From Prevotella melaninogenica (GTDB lineage: Bacteria; Bacteroidota; Bacteroidia; Bacteroidales; Bacteroidaceae): a stretch of DNA of 64,000 nucleotides. Under the pieces are notes generated by a model, which saw only the letters and a list, made by a program, of their open reading frames with translations, searched no databases and was not told the DNA's origin. Where the stretch lies: assembly GCF_018128065.1 (NCBI RefSeq), contig NZ_CP072360.1, forward strand, positions 996,501 to 1,060,500, in the 5' to 3' direction. A program made the translations under genes and the position numbers. Below, piece after piece: positions 27,062 through 35,864 of the stretch; positions within the stretch are counted from its first letter, which is position 1; each line of letters starts with the position of its first letter.

Positions 27062-28684
27062 ATGACTGATAAAATTCAAACAACACTGAGAGATTCAGCA
27101 GCAATGCGCTGGACGGCTCTCCTCCTTTTATCCCTGGCAATGTTCTGTGCCTACATCTTTGTTGATATCCTCTCTCCAATTAAGGAGTTAATGCAGGAGC
27201 AGAGAGGTTGGGACTCAACAGCATTCGGTACTATGCAGGGTTCAGAGACATTCCTTAATGTCTTCGTTTTCTTCCTCATCTTCGCAGGTATCATCCTTGA
27301 CAAGATGGGCGTTCGTTTCACTGCTATTTTGTCTGGTGCAGTGATGTTAGCAGGTGCTTTGATTAAGTACTATGCTGTTAGTGAAAGCTTTGCTGGTAGC
27401 GCACTTGACGTATGGTTTACTAATCATCTTAACCATATTCCTGTCTTTGAGCAGTTAGGCGTTTCTCCTTTCTATGAGGGGATGCCAGCATCAGCAAAGG
27501 TTGCAGCCTGTGGCTTTATGATCTTTGGCTGCGGCGTTGAGATGGCAGGTATCACCGTTTCACGTGGTATTGTAAAGTGGTTCAAGGGGCGTGAGATGGC
27601 GTTGGCAATGGGGTCAGAGATGGCTTTGGCACGTCTTGGCGTTGCTACCTGTATGATTTTCTCACCTTTCTTTGCTAAGCTCGGTGGTCATATTAGCGTA
27701 TCTCGTTCAGTAGCTTTCGGTGTAGTACTCATCTGTATTGCATTGATGATGTTCGTCGTTTACTTCTTTATGGATAAGAAACTCGATTCGCAGACAGGTG
27801 AAGCTGAAGAGAAAGATGATCCATTTAAGATTAGCGACCTTGGAAAGATTCTTACCAGTATGGGCTTCTGGCTCGTAGCATTGCTCTGTGTACTTTATTA
27901 TTCAGCTATCTTCCCATTCCAGAAGTATGCGGTAAATATGCTTCAGTGTAACCTTACTTTCCATGAGCCACCTGTAGGTTCATTCTGGGCTTCATCAAGT
28001 GTGACCATCGTTCAGTACCTTATTATGCTCGTTGTAGCAGCAACAGCTTTCATGTTCAACTTTATGAAGAATAAGGCTTTGAAGAACGCTATGCTCTTCT
28101 TGTCAATTCTGAGTCTTGTTGTTTACTGCTACATGGGTTATATGCGTCAGTCTGCAGAGTCTATCTTTGCCGTGTTCCCATTGCTTGCAGTAGGTATCAC
28201 ACCTATCCTTGGAAGCTATGTTGACCATAAGGGTAAGGCTGCATCTATGCTCGTTTTGGGTTCATTGCTACTGATTATCTGTCATCTCACCTTTGCTTTC
28301 GTTCTTCCACAATTCAAGACAAGTCAGGTAGGTGGTGTTATCGTTGCTTATGTAACCATCCTCGTTCTCGGTGCTTCGTTCTCACTTGTTCCAGCATCAC
28401 TGTGGCCAAGTGTTCCAAAGCTGGTAGATGCAAAGATTATCGGTTCAGCTTACGCACTTATCTTCTGGATTCAGAACATCGGTTTGTGGTTGTTCCCATT
28501 GCTTATTGGTAAGGTACTTGATAAGACAAACGTTGGTGTTACCGACCCAACAAAGCTCAACTATACAGCTCCGCTGGTTATGTTGGCTGGACTTGGTGTA
28601 ATAGCACTTGTCATTGGTCTTACTTTGAAGGTTGTTGATAAGAAACGTCATCTTGGTTTGGAAGAACCAAATATCAAAGCATAA
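27062..28684 (+). CDS. MFS transporter, substrate unknown
   Basis: This 540-residue inner-membrane carrier has about twelve membrane segments. The major facilitator signature is visible after segment 2 (LDKMGVRFTAILSGAVMLAG) and the central cytosolic loop carries DSQTGEAEEKDDPFKISDL. A long periplasmic loop (SESFAGSALDVWFTNHLNHI) between segments 3 and 4 is unusual but typical of a Bacteroidales subgroup. I chose ATG 27062 because the TTG 21 bases upstream lies in the repeat region. It follows the S9 peptidase, and a role in di- or oligopeptide uptake is a guess from context. Confidence 0.88.
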   Translation: MTDKIQTTLRDSAAMRWTALLLLSLAMFCAYIFVDILSPIKELMQEQRGWDSTAFGTMQGSETFLNVFVFFLIFAGIILDKMGVRFTAILSGAVMLAGALIKYYAVSESFAGSALDVWFTNHLNHIPVFEQLGVSPFYEGMPASAKVAACGFMIFGCGVEMAGITVSRGIVKWFKGREMALAMGSEMALARLGVATCMIFSPFFAKLGGHISVSRSVAFGVVLICIALMMFVVYFFMDKKLDSQTGEAEEKDDPFKISDLGKILTSMGFWLVALLCVLYYSAIFPFQKYAVNMLQCNLTFHEPPVGSFWASSSVTIVQYLIMLVVAATAFMFNFMKNKALKNAMLFLSILSLVVYCYMGYMRQSAESIFAVFPLLAVGITPILGSYVDHKGKAASMLVLGSLLLIICHLTFAFVLPQFKTSQVGGVIVAYVTILVLGASFSLVPASLWPSVPKLVDAKIIGSAYALIFWIQNIGLWLFPLLIGKVLDKTNVGVTDPTKLNYTAPLVMLAGLGVIALVIGLTLKVVDKKRHLGLEEPNIKA

Positions 28685-28775
28685 TAAGGCTGTAACAAAG
28701 GACGAAAATGCGATTATCACATATAATAATGGAATACTTGTAAGTCGATCTACAGCATAAAGATATTTAATTGGA

Positions 28776-28816
28776 TTGTCCTCATAAGTGATTTTTTGCT
28801 TGTGAGGACATTTTTT
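28776..28816 (+). terminator. Terminator after the MFS gene
   Basis: GTCCTCATAAG pairs with CTTGTGAGGAC (one G-U pair), followed by ATTTTTT. Confidence 0.85.
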
Positions 28817-28991
28817 AATGTGACGGAATATTGCATTGTTCCGTTAATGACGCTTCTTTTAGTTCATCCCAACAAGGGATTGAGGCATACCAGTCTCATC
28901 ATTCCAAACTTATGATTAGCTCATCCACTGAGCTTTTGGACTCCTTTGATTTGCTTAAAATGTAAAGAAAAATCACAACTTGTTTTTCAAT

Positions 28992-29091
28992 AGATGCTTT
29001 ATTGGAGTTGAATTAACGCCCAATTGAAGTTCAAAAGATGCCCTTTTGAGGTCTTACTAACGCCCTTTTGGAGGCTAACTAAGCACCTTTT
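28992..29091. repeat. 22-base-period intergenic array, family A, copy 3
   Basis: Four full 22-base units and a partial fifth have cores CCCAATTGAAGTT, CCCTTTTGAGGTC, GCCCTTTTGGAGGC and AAGCACCTTTT. Unit 3 is identical over most of its length to that in copy 2. Confidence 0.85.
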
Positions 29092-29285
29092 GTCACATGC
29101 TTTTGTAACTTTCTGGTTGATAGGTGGTTGCGACGATGTGAAAAATGACTTTTTTGAGCATTAAATTGACTCAATTAGAAAGTCTCTTTGTTAATATTTT
29201 TCATAATCTTCGATGGTATATAATTGGATAGACTTGAAGTTAACTAAGTAGGGTATATCGTGCGTAAAATAGATGTTGATAGTAT

Positions 29286-29328
29286 GAAAACGAAGAAACT
29301 CGTACAGTGATTGTGCGGGTTTCTCCGT
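29286..29328 (-). terminator. Terminator of the Lrp/AsnC gene
   Basis: On the - strand ACGGAGAAACCCGCAC pairs with GTACGAGTTTCTTCGT (G-U pairs), followed by a T-rich stretch. Confidence 0.75.
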
Positions 29329-29391
29329 ATGGACTATCCTTTGTTAAAGGGTTTTGTGTGTTTCTACGCTATAAATAGGTAGAAAGTAGTT

Positions 29392-29901
29392 TTACTCTCC
29401 ATCCTCTTCTTCATCCTCCAGAACGATGTCATCCACCTTCATACCCTCGATAGGTAAGGTGCGGTCGATAACAGCATTGTAAGAGATAGAACTCTCGCTG
29501 CGTGACAGACCAAGTGGCATCAGCTTGTCGTGAATAACAGACATAAGGTGATGGTTGTTGTAAGCGTAAATCTTCAAGAAGAGGTCATACTCACCTGTGG
29601 TGTAGTGACACTCTACAATCTCTGGGATCTGACGCAAAGCTTCAACAACATCATCAAATTTTTCTGGGTTTTTAAGGTTCAAACCAATAAAAGCACAGGT
29701 CTCATAACCGATACGTTCAGGGTCAATAATAAATTGTGAACCTTTTATTACTCCAAGGTTTGTTAGCTTCTGAATACGTTGATGAATAGCTGCACCGCTA
29801 ACATTACAAGCACGTGCAACCTCAAGGAATGGAATTCGTGCATCCTCAGAGATGAGGTGCAGAATCTTTTTGTCAAGACGGTCTAAACTTCTATGTGCCA
29901 T
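29392..29901 (-). CDS. Lrp/AsnC-family transcription regulator
   Basis: This 169-residue regulator has an N-terminal helix-turn-helix (residues about 6-60: LDRLDKKILHLISEDARIPF, VARACNVSGAAIHQRIQKL) and a C-terminal RAM ligand-binding domain (FIGLNLKNPEKFDDVVEAL, IVECHYTTGEYDLFLKIYAY). Such proteins sense amino acids and form octamers. A C-terminal acidic tail (VLEDEEEDGE) is an extension beyond the usual family end. It is monocistronic, with promoter TAACTTTG at 29925-29932. Confidence 0.95.
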   Translation of the reverse strand: MAHRSLDRLDKKILHLISEDARIPFLEVARACNVSGAAIHQRIQKLTNLGVIKGSQFIIDPERIGYETCAFIGLNLKNPEKFDDVVEALRQIPEIVECHYTTGEYDLFLKIYAYNNHHLMSVIHDKLMPLGLSRSESSISYNAVIDRTLPIEGMKVDDIVLEDEEEDGE

Positions 29902-29924
29902 TATTATCTATGTTATTTTGCATA

Positions 29925-29932
29925 CAAAGTTA
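29925..29932 (-). promoter_or_regulatory. -7 promoter element for the Lrp/AsnC gene
   Basis: CAAAGTTA on the + strand reads TAACTTTG, 24 bases upstream of the start codon. Confidence 0.55.
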
Positions 29933-29995
29933 TTAAAAAACTTCTAATTAGCAAAATGAAATGTTGTTTTTTACAACGAATTACAACTTTATGGC

Positions 29996-30472
29996 TTACT
30001 TCAGTTTATTATTTCTACTCATAGTAGCAGTAAAGTTGACATTCAATACGTTAGCCTCTCTCAAAGCTTGTTTGAGATCCATAATCGTACCCATATCAGC
30101 ATTACGGTCTGCCTTAATGCTTATGCTGAGTTGTTTGCGCTGTTCTTGAGGTAATGCGGCTGAGAGTTGAATAAGATATTTTTTAATTTCAGGGATGGTC
30201 GTGATATTGTCATTTAACTGTATCACCATCTTTTCCCCTTCTACTTGACCCAGCTTGTTGATTGGCCGACCGATATAGATGTGTTGTATACTTGAATTGT
30301 TATACATTCGTGAGAGTTCTGTTGCCATTGGCACTTGATACTTTACGTGTACAGTTGTTTTCCTCATGTGAACAACTAACATGAAGAAGAAGAGGATAGA
30401 GAATATAAGGTCGGGCATTGAAGCTGTGTTCAATGCTGGGATTTCATGATTTCTGCCACGATAGAATTTCAT
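29996..30472 (-). CDS. ExbD/TolR-type biopolymer transport protein, second copy
   Basis: This 158-residue inner-membrane protein has one N-terminal membrane segment (about 14-34: MPDLIFSILFFFMLVVHM) and a periplasmic domain. The segment holds the family aspartate (MPDLIF) that takes part in proton flow through ExbB-ExbD or TolQ-TolR channels. The basic N-terminal tip (KFYRGRNHEIPALNT) faces the cytoplasm. Its start overlaps the end of the preceding exbD by four bases. It is the last gene of the exbB-like operon. Confidence 0.92.
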   Translation of the reverse strand: MKFYRGRNHEIPALNTASMPDLIFSILFFFMLVVHMRKTTVHVKYQVPMATELSRMYNNSSIQHIYIGRPINKLGQVEGEKMVIQLNDNITTIPEIKKYLIQLSAALPQEQRKQLSISIKADRNADMGTIMDLKQALREANVLNVNFTATMSRNNKLK

Positions 30473-31014
30473 TTCGGACCTCCTTTATCTGTTTTGTCAG
30501 CTGTAGTAACATTATAAACTTCTGATATACGCATGGGTATTTCATCTGTTATTTGTTTCTGCTGTTCATGACTACATAGCTCAAATTCTTTGCCAAAAAG
30601 ATTGAACGCTTGTTGGTTGCGTAGGGTGTTGTAGGCTGCTACTAACTGATTTTGTACGTGGAGATAAGTATCGTATGAAGCATCGCGATCACTTTGTAAT
30701 TGGATAAGGTGTCCTTTTCCATTGGTTTGAATGAACTGTGTTACTCGTTGTAGAAGTTCTTTCATCGTCACAACTTTGCCATCAAGTGTAACTTGGTTTT
30801 TGGCATCAATAGCAATACGGATAACCTTTTTGCTATCAACGGCAACTGGAGGTGTTTTCGTTTTGTCTATGGCTGGCAACTGGCGTGATAATCCTTTGTC
30901 AAGGTCCATTGAAGAAGCGACAAGGAAGAATATCAACAGCATAAAAGAGATGTCAGCTGTTGATGTTGTATTTAGTATAGGCACTTTTCTTCGTTCTCTC
31001 TTACGAAACATCAT
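30469..31014 (-). CDS. ExbD/TolR-type biopolymer transport protein, first copy
   Basis: This 181-residue protein has the layout basic tip (RKRERRKVPILNTTS), membrane segment with the conserved aspartate (TADISFMLLIFFLVASSMDLD) and periplasmic domain (KVIRIAIDAKNQVTLDGKVV, VQNQLVAAYNTLRNQ). With the ExbB-like gene it would form a proton-driven motor that powers TonB-dependent outer-membrane uptake. It overlaps both neighbours by four bases, so the operon is tightly coupled. Confidence 0.92.
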   Translation of the reverse strand: MMFRKRERRKVPILNTTSTADISFMLLIFFLVASSMDLDKGLSRQLPAIDKTKTPPVAVDSKKVIRIAIDAKNQVTLDGKVVTMKELLQRVTQFIQTNGKGHLIQLQSDRDASYDTYLHVQNQLVAAYNTLRNQQAFNLFGKEFELCSHEQQKQITDEIPMRISEVYNVTTADKTDKGGPK

Positions 31015-31526
31015 TTCCCACGTCCCTTTCTGTAATAACGTGTCGCACCAAAGGTTACAACTCCTGCTGCAAGGATGAGAAGGAGTAGTGAACTGTTTAC
31101 AAACATATCTGTCATTCGAAGCCAGAAACTGTCGGTGAAATTCTGCCCATTGACCATCATTGTCTGCGTTGAACCAAAGATAAATGTCAAGAGGAGTATA
31201 AGTGCTGTCACACCATAAATGATGTAGGTTATCTTTCTGGCAGGAATACCATTCGTAACTCCCTCGTTTTTGTTAGCGCGTTGTATACCACGAATAACGG
31301 CAAAAATAGAAGCTAAAGTTGTAATAACAAGCAATCCCCACATAAATCCAAGTAAGACATCGGTAAGCATAGGTGCATTGAAGGAGGTGTTGCCAGCATA
31401 AGGTGTGTCATAACCAATAAGATAGAACGCCAAAAAGACAATAGCTGATAAGGCTACTATCATGTAGAGAACGCGTTGTGATATGCGCTCTTCGTCCATC
31501 TTTGCTATTCCTTTTATATTTTTCAT
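31011..31526 (-). CDS. Four-helix membrane protein of the ExbB-ExbD operon, unknown function
   Basis: This 171-residue protein has four predicted membrane segments (YMIVALSAIVFLAFYLIG, LLGFMWGLLVITTLASIFA, YIIYGVTALILLLTFIFG, LLLLILAAGVVTFGATRY) and short polar loops. The N-terminus is cytosolic and charged. I do not recognise a named family. It lies between the ExbB-like and ExbD-like genes, with a four-base overlap to exbD and a 22-base gap from exbB. A role as a scaffold or extra stator of that channel is inferred from position. Confidence 0.8.
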   Translation of the reverse strand: MKNIKGIAKMDEERISQRVLYMIVALSAIVFLAFYLIGYDTPYAGNTSFNAPMLTDVLLGFMWGLLVITTLASIFAVIRGIQRANKNEGVTNGIPARKITYIIYGVTALILLLTFIFGSTQTMMVNGQNFTDSFWLRMTDMFVNSSLLLLILAAGVVTFGATRYYRKGRGK

Positions 31527-31548
31527 ACGACCTGTTTTAATTCAGAAG

Positions 31549-32394
31549 TTATAATTCTGAATTACCATTATGGTTTGTTTTCAACTTGTATTTCATTATC
31601 GCATCTAACAGTGAGATGGCTGATTCCTCCATCTGTGCTGTGATATGGTCAATCTTTGAGAGGATGTAGTTGTAGAAGATTTGCAAAACAAGTGCTACAA
31701 TGATACCGAAGATAGTCGTAATCAAAGCTACCTTCATACCTGATGCAACAATTGTTGGACTGATGTCTCCAGCCTCTTGTATCTGGTCGAATGCCATTAC
31801 CATACCGATAACAGTACCAAGAAATCCAAGTGATGGAGCCATTGCGATAAAGAGCGTTATCCATGAACATCCTTTTTCAAGGTTTGCACTTTGTACACTA
31901 CCATATGAAGTGACGCTGCGTTCGATGTTTTCAATAGAATCGTCTATTCGTAGTAAACCTTGATAACAGATGGATGCTACTGGTCCACGTGTGTCACGGC
32001 TCAAGGCTTTTGCTTGCTCAATCTCGCCAGCGACAATCATATCTTCCAGTTTACCAACAAATCGTTTAGCATCAATCTCCGAAAGACTTAGGTAAATAAT
32101 ACGCTCTATGCAGAACGCCAAGCCCAACACTAAAGCTAATGCTACCAGCGACATAAATCCCGCATTACCCTCAATAAACTTTCGTTTCAGCGACTGATGT
32201 ATGCCTGTGTCCTGAGGAGTGGATGTTTTAACGGTTGCGGTGTCAGCAACGCCAGTCTCATTTAGGGCTTCATCCGAAAGTGTATCAGCAGTAGCTGTAG
32301 CAGCTGCTCCTGTCGTCGCTTGGGCTGAAACAATAACCGAACAAGAGAAAGTTAGAATCGTTATGAATGAAAACAGTGTTATTAATCTCTTCAT
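31549..32394 (-). CDS. MotA/TolQ/ExbB-family proton channel protein
   Basis: This 281-residue inner-membrane channel subunit has an unusual exported-looking N-terminus: a hydrophobic stretch (1-25, ending VSAQ) and then a periplasmic region rich in alanine and threonine (26-75). Three membrane segments follow. The family block is SWITLFIAMAPSLGFLGTVIGMVMAF (in two parts: SWITLFIAMAPSLGF, LGTVIGMVMAFD) and the final helix is ALITTIFGIIVALVLQIFYN. It would pair with the two ExbD proteins. It is the first gene of the operon. Confidence 0.93.
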   Translation of the reverse strand: MKRLITLFSFITILTFSCSVIVSAQATTGAAATATADTLSDEALNETGVADTATVKTSTPQDTGIHQSLKRKFIEGNAGFMSLVALALVLGLAFCIERIIYLSLSEIDAKRFVGKLEDMIVAGEIEQAKALSRDTRGPVASICYQGLLRIDDSIENIERSVTSYGSVQSANLEKGCSWITLFIAMAPSLGFLGTVIGMVMAFDQIQEAGDISPTIVASGMKVALITTIFGIIVALVLQIFYNYILSKIDHITAQMEESAISLLDAIMKYKLKTNHNGNSEL

Positions 32395-32507
32395 GTTAAA
32401 TACCTATAATAGTCTCCTTTATTAAAATTTTATCGTTTCTTGATTGATTAAAGATAAATCAATCTAAACGATTTTAGCATTGAGAATAACTTGTTATTTA
32501 TTTCTTT

Positions 32508-33320
32508 TTATTTTCTGACAGATGTCGAAATATTCTTTTCTTCAGCTTTTTGGGCTTCTTTATTCGCTTCTATAGCATTTTTCTTGCGATGATATTGCAT
32601 CACTTTTTTGCCAAAGAGGGCAGCCATTGAGTCTGCAGAGAGATAACGCATTGAGCCAGAGTCAAATCCAACAGAGTCTTGTGGAATACGATGTCCCTTT
32701 TCATCAATCGTGTCTTTAAAGATGTAGAGTCTGCCATTGAAGATGTGCCAGCTTGTGTAAACAGTCACCTTGGGGTATTCAACAGGACTTTCATCTTCCA
32801 AAGAGTTGGCTTTCATAATATAACCTACTGGTGAAGCCTGATTGTAACTCTTTAGTGTAAAACCGTATTCACGTGGTATAAAGAGTGCTTTCTTCATCGA
32901 ATCACTCATTTCAGCCAAAATCTCTTCTTCTGTTTTCGTTGGGTTTGGCTTTAACTTCGGTAGAACTTGGAAAGTCCAAGTACCCTTCATCTGTTCAAGG
33001 TCAATAACCATTACGGCCTCAAGTGAGTCAATGGGGTTAGGTACGATTGCCAATGCATCGCCGATCTGCGGTGTTCCGTAGACCATACCATTACGTTTAG
33101 CCGTTACAATGTCAAACTTTATTGGGTCGCCTCCCTCGTTAGGTAGGAGAACAATCACAGAGTCAGAACAGCCGTCACACGCCAATCCATAGCGTGTGCT
33201 ATCACCTTTTAGTTGGACTTCCACATCAATCGCTCTGCTGTCTCCTGTCGATACCTGATTGTAGCAAGCCGTAAGAAGAAGTAATGTAAAAGCGATGAGA
33301 GGAAAAAACAATTTCTTCAT
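32508..33320 (-). CDS. Predicted lipoprotein, unknown function
   Basis: This 270-residue protein has a signal peptide ending in lipobox LTAC (residues about 16-19). The mature part is beta-rich with a CDGCSD pair of cysteines (about 48-51) and closes with helical, lysine-rich sequence (YHRKKNAIEANKEAQKAEEKN). TSWHIFNGRLYIFKDTID and GYIMKANSLEDESPVEYPKV are the clearest conserved-looking parts. I do not recognise a family. It is monocistronic, with promoter TATCTTTG at 33339-33346, and lies upstream of the exbB operon on the same strand. Confidence 0.75.
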   Translation of the reverse strand: MKKLFFPLIAFTLLLLTACYNQVSTGDSRAIDVEVQLKGDSTRYGLACDGCSDSVIVLLPNEGGDPIKFDIVTAKRNGMVYGTPQIGDALAIVPNPIDSLEAVMVIDLEQMKGTWTFQVLPKLKPNPTKTEEEILAEMSDSMKKALFIPREYGFTLKSYNQASPVGYIMKANSLEDESPVEYPKVTVYTSWHIFNGRLYIFKDTIDEKGHRIPQDSVGFDSGSMRYLSADSMAALFGKKVMQYHRKKNAIEANKEAQKAEEKNISTSVRK

Positions 33321-33338
33321 GTACTAACTTTTAGACTG

Positions 33339-33346
33339 CAAAGATA
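33339..33346 (-). promoter_or_regulatory. -7 promoter element for the 33320 lipoprotein gene
   Basis: CAAAGATA on the + strand reads TATCTTTG, 18 bases upstream of the start codon. Confidence 0.55.
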
Positions 33347-33398
33347 GTCAATTATTGCAAAAATGTTAGCTGTCAGTCGTTTTTTGGAAATTTTTATC

Positions 33399-33406
33399 TA
33401 ATTTTG
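33399..33406 (+). promoter_or_regulatory. -7 promoter element for the carboxyltransferase gene
   Basis: TAATTTTG matches TAnnTTTG. The expected start of transcription (about 33413-33420) supports ATG 33462 as the start of translation, rather than ATG 33420. Confidence 0.55.
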
Positions 33407-33461
33407 CAGGTCAGATTGCATGTTGCAATCCCTTTATTTAGATAATATATTGAATATATAT

Positions 33462-35240
33462 ATGGGAAAGAAAATTCAGTTCAGTCTCATTTATCGAGAC
33501 ATGTGGCAGAGTTCTGGTAAGTTCCAGCCACGCAAGGATCAGTTGGTACGTATTGCACCTATCTTTATTGAGATGGGTTGTTTCGCACGTGTAGAGACCA
33601 ATGGTGGTGCTTTCGAGCAGGTAAACCTTTTGGCAGGTGAAAACCCTAATGAGTCTGTACGTGCCTACACCAAGATTCTGCATGAGGCTGGTATCAAGAC
33701 TCATATGCTTGACCGCGGTCTGAACGCTTTGCGTATGTATCCTGTTCCTGATGATGTTCGTGCGATGATGTATCGTGTAAAGCATGCTCAGGGTGTGGAT
33801 ATCACTCGTCTCTTCGACGGTCTGAACGACATTCGTAATATTGCGCCTGCATTGAAGTGGGCTAAGGAAGCTGGTATGACTCCACAGGGTACACTCTGTA
33901 TCACTACCTCTCCTGTTCATACAATTGAATACTACTGTAAGTTGGCTGACGAGGAAATCGCAGCTGGTGCGGAGGAGCTTTGCTTGAAGGATATGGCTGG
34001 TATCGGTCAGCCTGCATTCCTTGGCGAGTTGACTCGTCGCATTAAGGAGAAGCACCCAGACGTACTCCTTGAGTATCACGGTCATTCTGGTCCTGGCTTG
34101 TCAATGGCTTCTATGCTTGAGGTAGCTAAGAACGGTATTGATATCCTTGACGTTGCTATTGAGCCATTGTCATGGGGTAAGGTACATCCAGACGTTATTT
34201 CTGTACAGAGCATGTTGAAGAATGCAGGCTTTGATGTACCAGAAATTAACATGGATGCCTACATGAAGGCTCGTGCTATGACTCAGGAGTTCATTGATGA
34301 GTGGCTCGGCTACTTCATTAACCCACAGAATAAGATTATGAGTTCATTGCTTCTTAGCTGTGGTTTGCCAGGTGGTATGATGGGTTCAATGATGGCTGAC
34401 CTCGGTGGTATCCGTTCAACTATCAATAACCTCCGCAAGAAGAAGGGCGAGGCAGAACTTTCTGTAGATGATATGCTTGTTAAGTTGTTCGATGAGGTAG
34501 CATACGTATGGCCACGCGTTGGTTATCCTCCATTGGTAACTCCATTCTCACAATACACAAAGAACATTGCTCTTATGAACCTCCTCACCCTTGAGCAGGG
34601 TAAGGGTCGCTTCGTAATGATGGATGATTCTATGTGGGGTATGATTCTTGGTAAGAGTGGTCGTGTCCCCGGTGAGATTTGTCAGGAGTTGAAAGACCTT
34701 GCTAAGGAGAAGGGTCTTGAGTTCACTGATGCCGACCCTCACACCTTACTTCCAAACGCTCTTGACGACTTCCGCAAGGAAATGGATGAGAATGGATGGG
34801 ATTACGGACAGGATGATGAGGAACTCTTCGAGTTAGCTATGCACCCAGAGCAGTACCGCAACTACAAGAGCGGACAGGCTAAGAAGAACTTCCTCGCCGA
34901 CCTTCAGGCAGCAAAGGATGCTAAACTCGGCGCAAAGGTAAGTCCAGAGGAAGCCGCAGCATTCAAGCATGCTAAGGCTGATGCTATTGTTTCTCCTGTT
35001 AAGGGTCAGCTCTTCTGGGAGTTCCAGGGTGATGGTGAGGCTGCTCCAGCTATTGAACCATTCATCGGTAAGGAGTATAAAGAAGGTGATGTGTTCTGTT
35101 ACATTCAGGCTCCTTGGGGTGAGTTCGTAACTGTTCCTGCTGCCCTCGGTGGCAAGTTGGTTGAGATCAACGCAAAGCAGGGTGCTAAGGTAGATAAGGG
35201 CGAGGTTATCGCTTACATTGAGAGAGCACACGAAGAATAA
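33462..35240 (+). CDS. Carboxyltransferase of the oxaloacetate decarboxylase alpha/pyruvate carboxylase B family, C-terminal domain without biotin lysine
   Basis: This 592-residue protein has a TIM-barrel carboxyltransferase domain (1-300): LIYRDMWQSSGK, CFARVETNGGAFEQVNLL, HMLDRGLNALRMYPVP, CLKDMAGIGQP (the lysine that is carbamoylated in the family) and EYHGHSGPGLS (metal-binding histidines). The PYC_OADA tail follows (VPGEICQELKDLAKEKGLEF). The last 80 residues fold like a biotinyl domain (IVSPVKGQLFWEF, EYKEGDVFCYIQAPWGEFVTV, GGKLVEINAKQGAKVDKGEVIAYIE), but the usual AMKM is replaced by QAPWGE, with no lysine. It therefore probably uses biotin on a separate carrier protein. It takes part in pyruvate/oxaloacetate or methylmalonyl-CoA transcarboxylation. 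Confidence 0.9.
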   Translation: MGKKIQFSLIYRDMWQSSGKFQPRKDQLVRIAPIFIEMGCFARVETNGGAFEQVNLLAGENPNESVRAYTKILHEAGIKTHMLDRGLNALRMYPVPDDVRAMMYRVKHAQGVDITRLFDGLNDIRNIAPALKWAKEAGMTPQGTLCITTSPVHTIEYYCKLADEEIAAGAEELCLKDMAGIGQPAFLGELTRRIKEKHPDVLLEYHGHSGPGLSMASMLEVAKNGIDILDVAIEPLSWGKVHPDVISVQSMLKNAGFDVPEINMDAYMKARAMTQEFIDEWLGYFINPQNKIMSSLLLSCGLPGGMMGSMMADLGGIRSTINNLRKKKGEAELSVDDMLVKLFDEVAYVWPRVGYPPLVTPFSQYTKNIALMNLLTLEQGKGRFVMMDDSMWGMILGKSGRVPGEICQELKDLAKEKGLEFTDADPHTLLPNALDDFRKEMDENGWDYGQDDEELFELAMHPEQYRNYKSGQAKKNFLADLQAAKDAKLGAKVSPEEAAAFKHAKADAIVSPVKGQLFWEFQGDGEAAPAIEPFIGKEYKEGDVFCYIQAPWGEFVTVPAALGGKLVEINAKQGAKVDKGEVIAYIERAHEE

Positions 35241-35263
35241 GAAAAGAATATCCTAAATGGTAG

Positions 35264-35323
35264 GGCCACGGTTCCTCATTCATGGCGATATAAGTCGTTG
35301 GAGTGGGGAAGTGTGGCTTTTTT
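35264..35323 (+). terminator. Terminator directly ahead of the HD-domain gene
   Basis: GCCACGGTTCCTCATT (35265-35280) pairs with AGTGGGGAAGTGTGGC (35302-35317) using several G-U pairs, followed by TTTTTT ending at 35323. It sits two bases before ATG 35325. Confidence 0.75.
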
Positions 35324-35324
35324 A

Positions 35325-35864
35325 ATGAATATGGATTATCAGGCAATTATCGATAAATACTATCCTGAGGATAACGAATTAAGACGAATCCTTCTTGTTC
35401 ATAGTCGTTCTGTTGCAGATAAGGCTCTTGCTATTGCCGACCGTCATCCAGAGTTATCGCTTGACCGTCAGTTTATAGAGGAAGCTGCTATGCTACATGA
35501 TATTGGTATTGTTCGTTGTAATGCTCCTGGCATACAATGCTTTGGTACCGAGCCTTATATTTGTCATGGTCGTATTGGCGCTGATATGTTGCGTGCAGAA
35601 GGCTTCCCTCGACATGCCCGTGTTTGTGAACGTCATACGGGAGCAGGTATAACGCGCAGCCAAATTATCGCACAAAAGCTACCACTTCCAGAACAAGATT
35701 TCCTTCCTGAAACAATGGAAGAAAAGGTCATTTGTTATGCAGATAAGTTCTTTTCTAAGACACATCTTGATAAAGAAAAGACTGTTGAGCAAGCAATGGC
35801 AAGCCTTTCTAAGTTTGGAGAGGAAGGACTTGCTCGTTTCCGAGCGTGGGTAAAAATATTCTAA
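35325..35864 (+). CDS. HD-domain phosphohydrolase
   Basis: This 179-residue protein has a single HD fold. Metal ligands appear as HSRSVADKALAIA (first histidine), AAMLHDIGIVRC (the HD pair) and RHTGAGITRSQI. It probably cleaves phosphate esters of nucleotides or related small molecules; the substrate is unknown. The start is ATG 35325 or 35331. No promoter is visible between the terminator and the start, so expression may rely on read-through from the carboxyltransferase gene. Confidence 0.88.
   Translation: MNMDYQAIIDKYYPEDNELRRILLVHSRSVADKALAIADRHPELSLDRQFIEEAAMLHDIGIVRCNAPGIQCFGTEPYICHGRIGADMLRAEGFPRHARVCERHTGAGITRSQIIAQKLPLPEQDFLPETMEEKVICYADKFFSKTHLDKEKTVEQAMASLSKFGEEGLARFRAWVKIF

Larger units (their letters stand above)
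28685..29391. other. Gene-free stretch of 707 bases between convergent genes
   Basis: It holds the MFS gene terminator, the family A array copy 3 and the Lrp gene terminator. No gene is seen. Confidence 0.65.

Noticed and set aside
33420..33461. Upstream ATG for the carboxyltransferase
   Set aside because: It coincides with the expected transcription start, and the extra residues do not match the family start, which fits ATG 33462 (GKKIQFSLIYRDMW).
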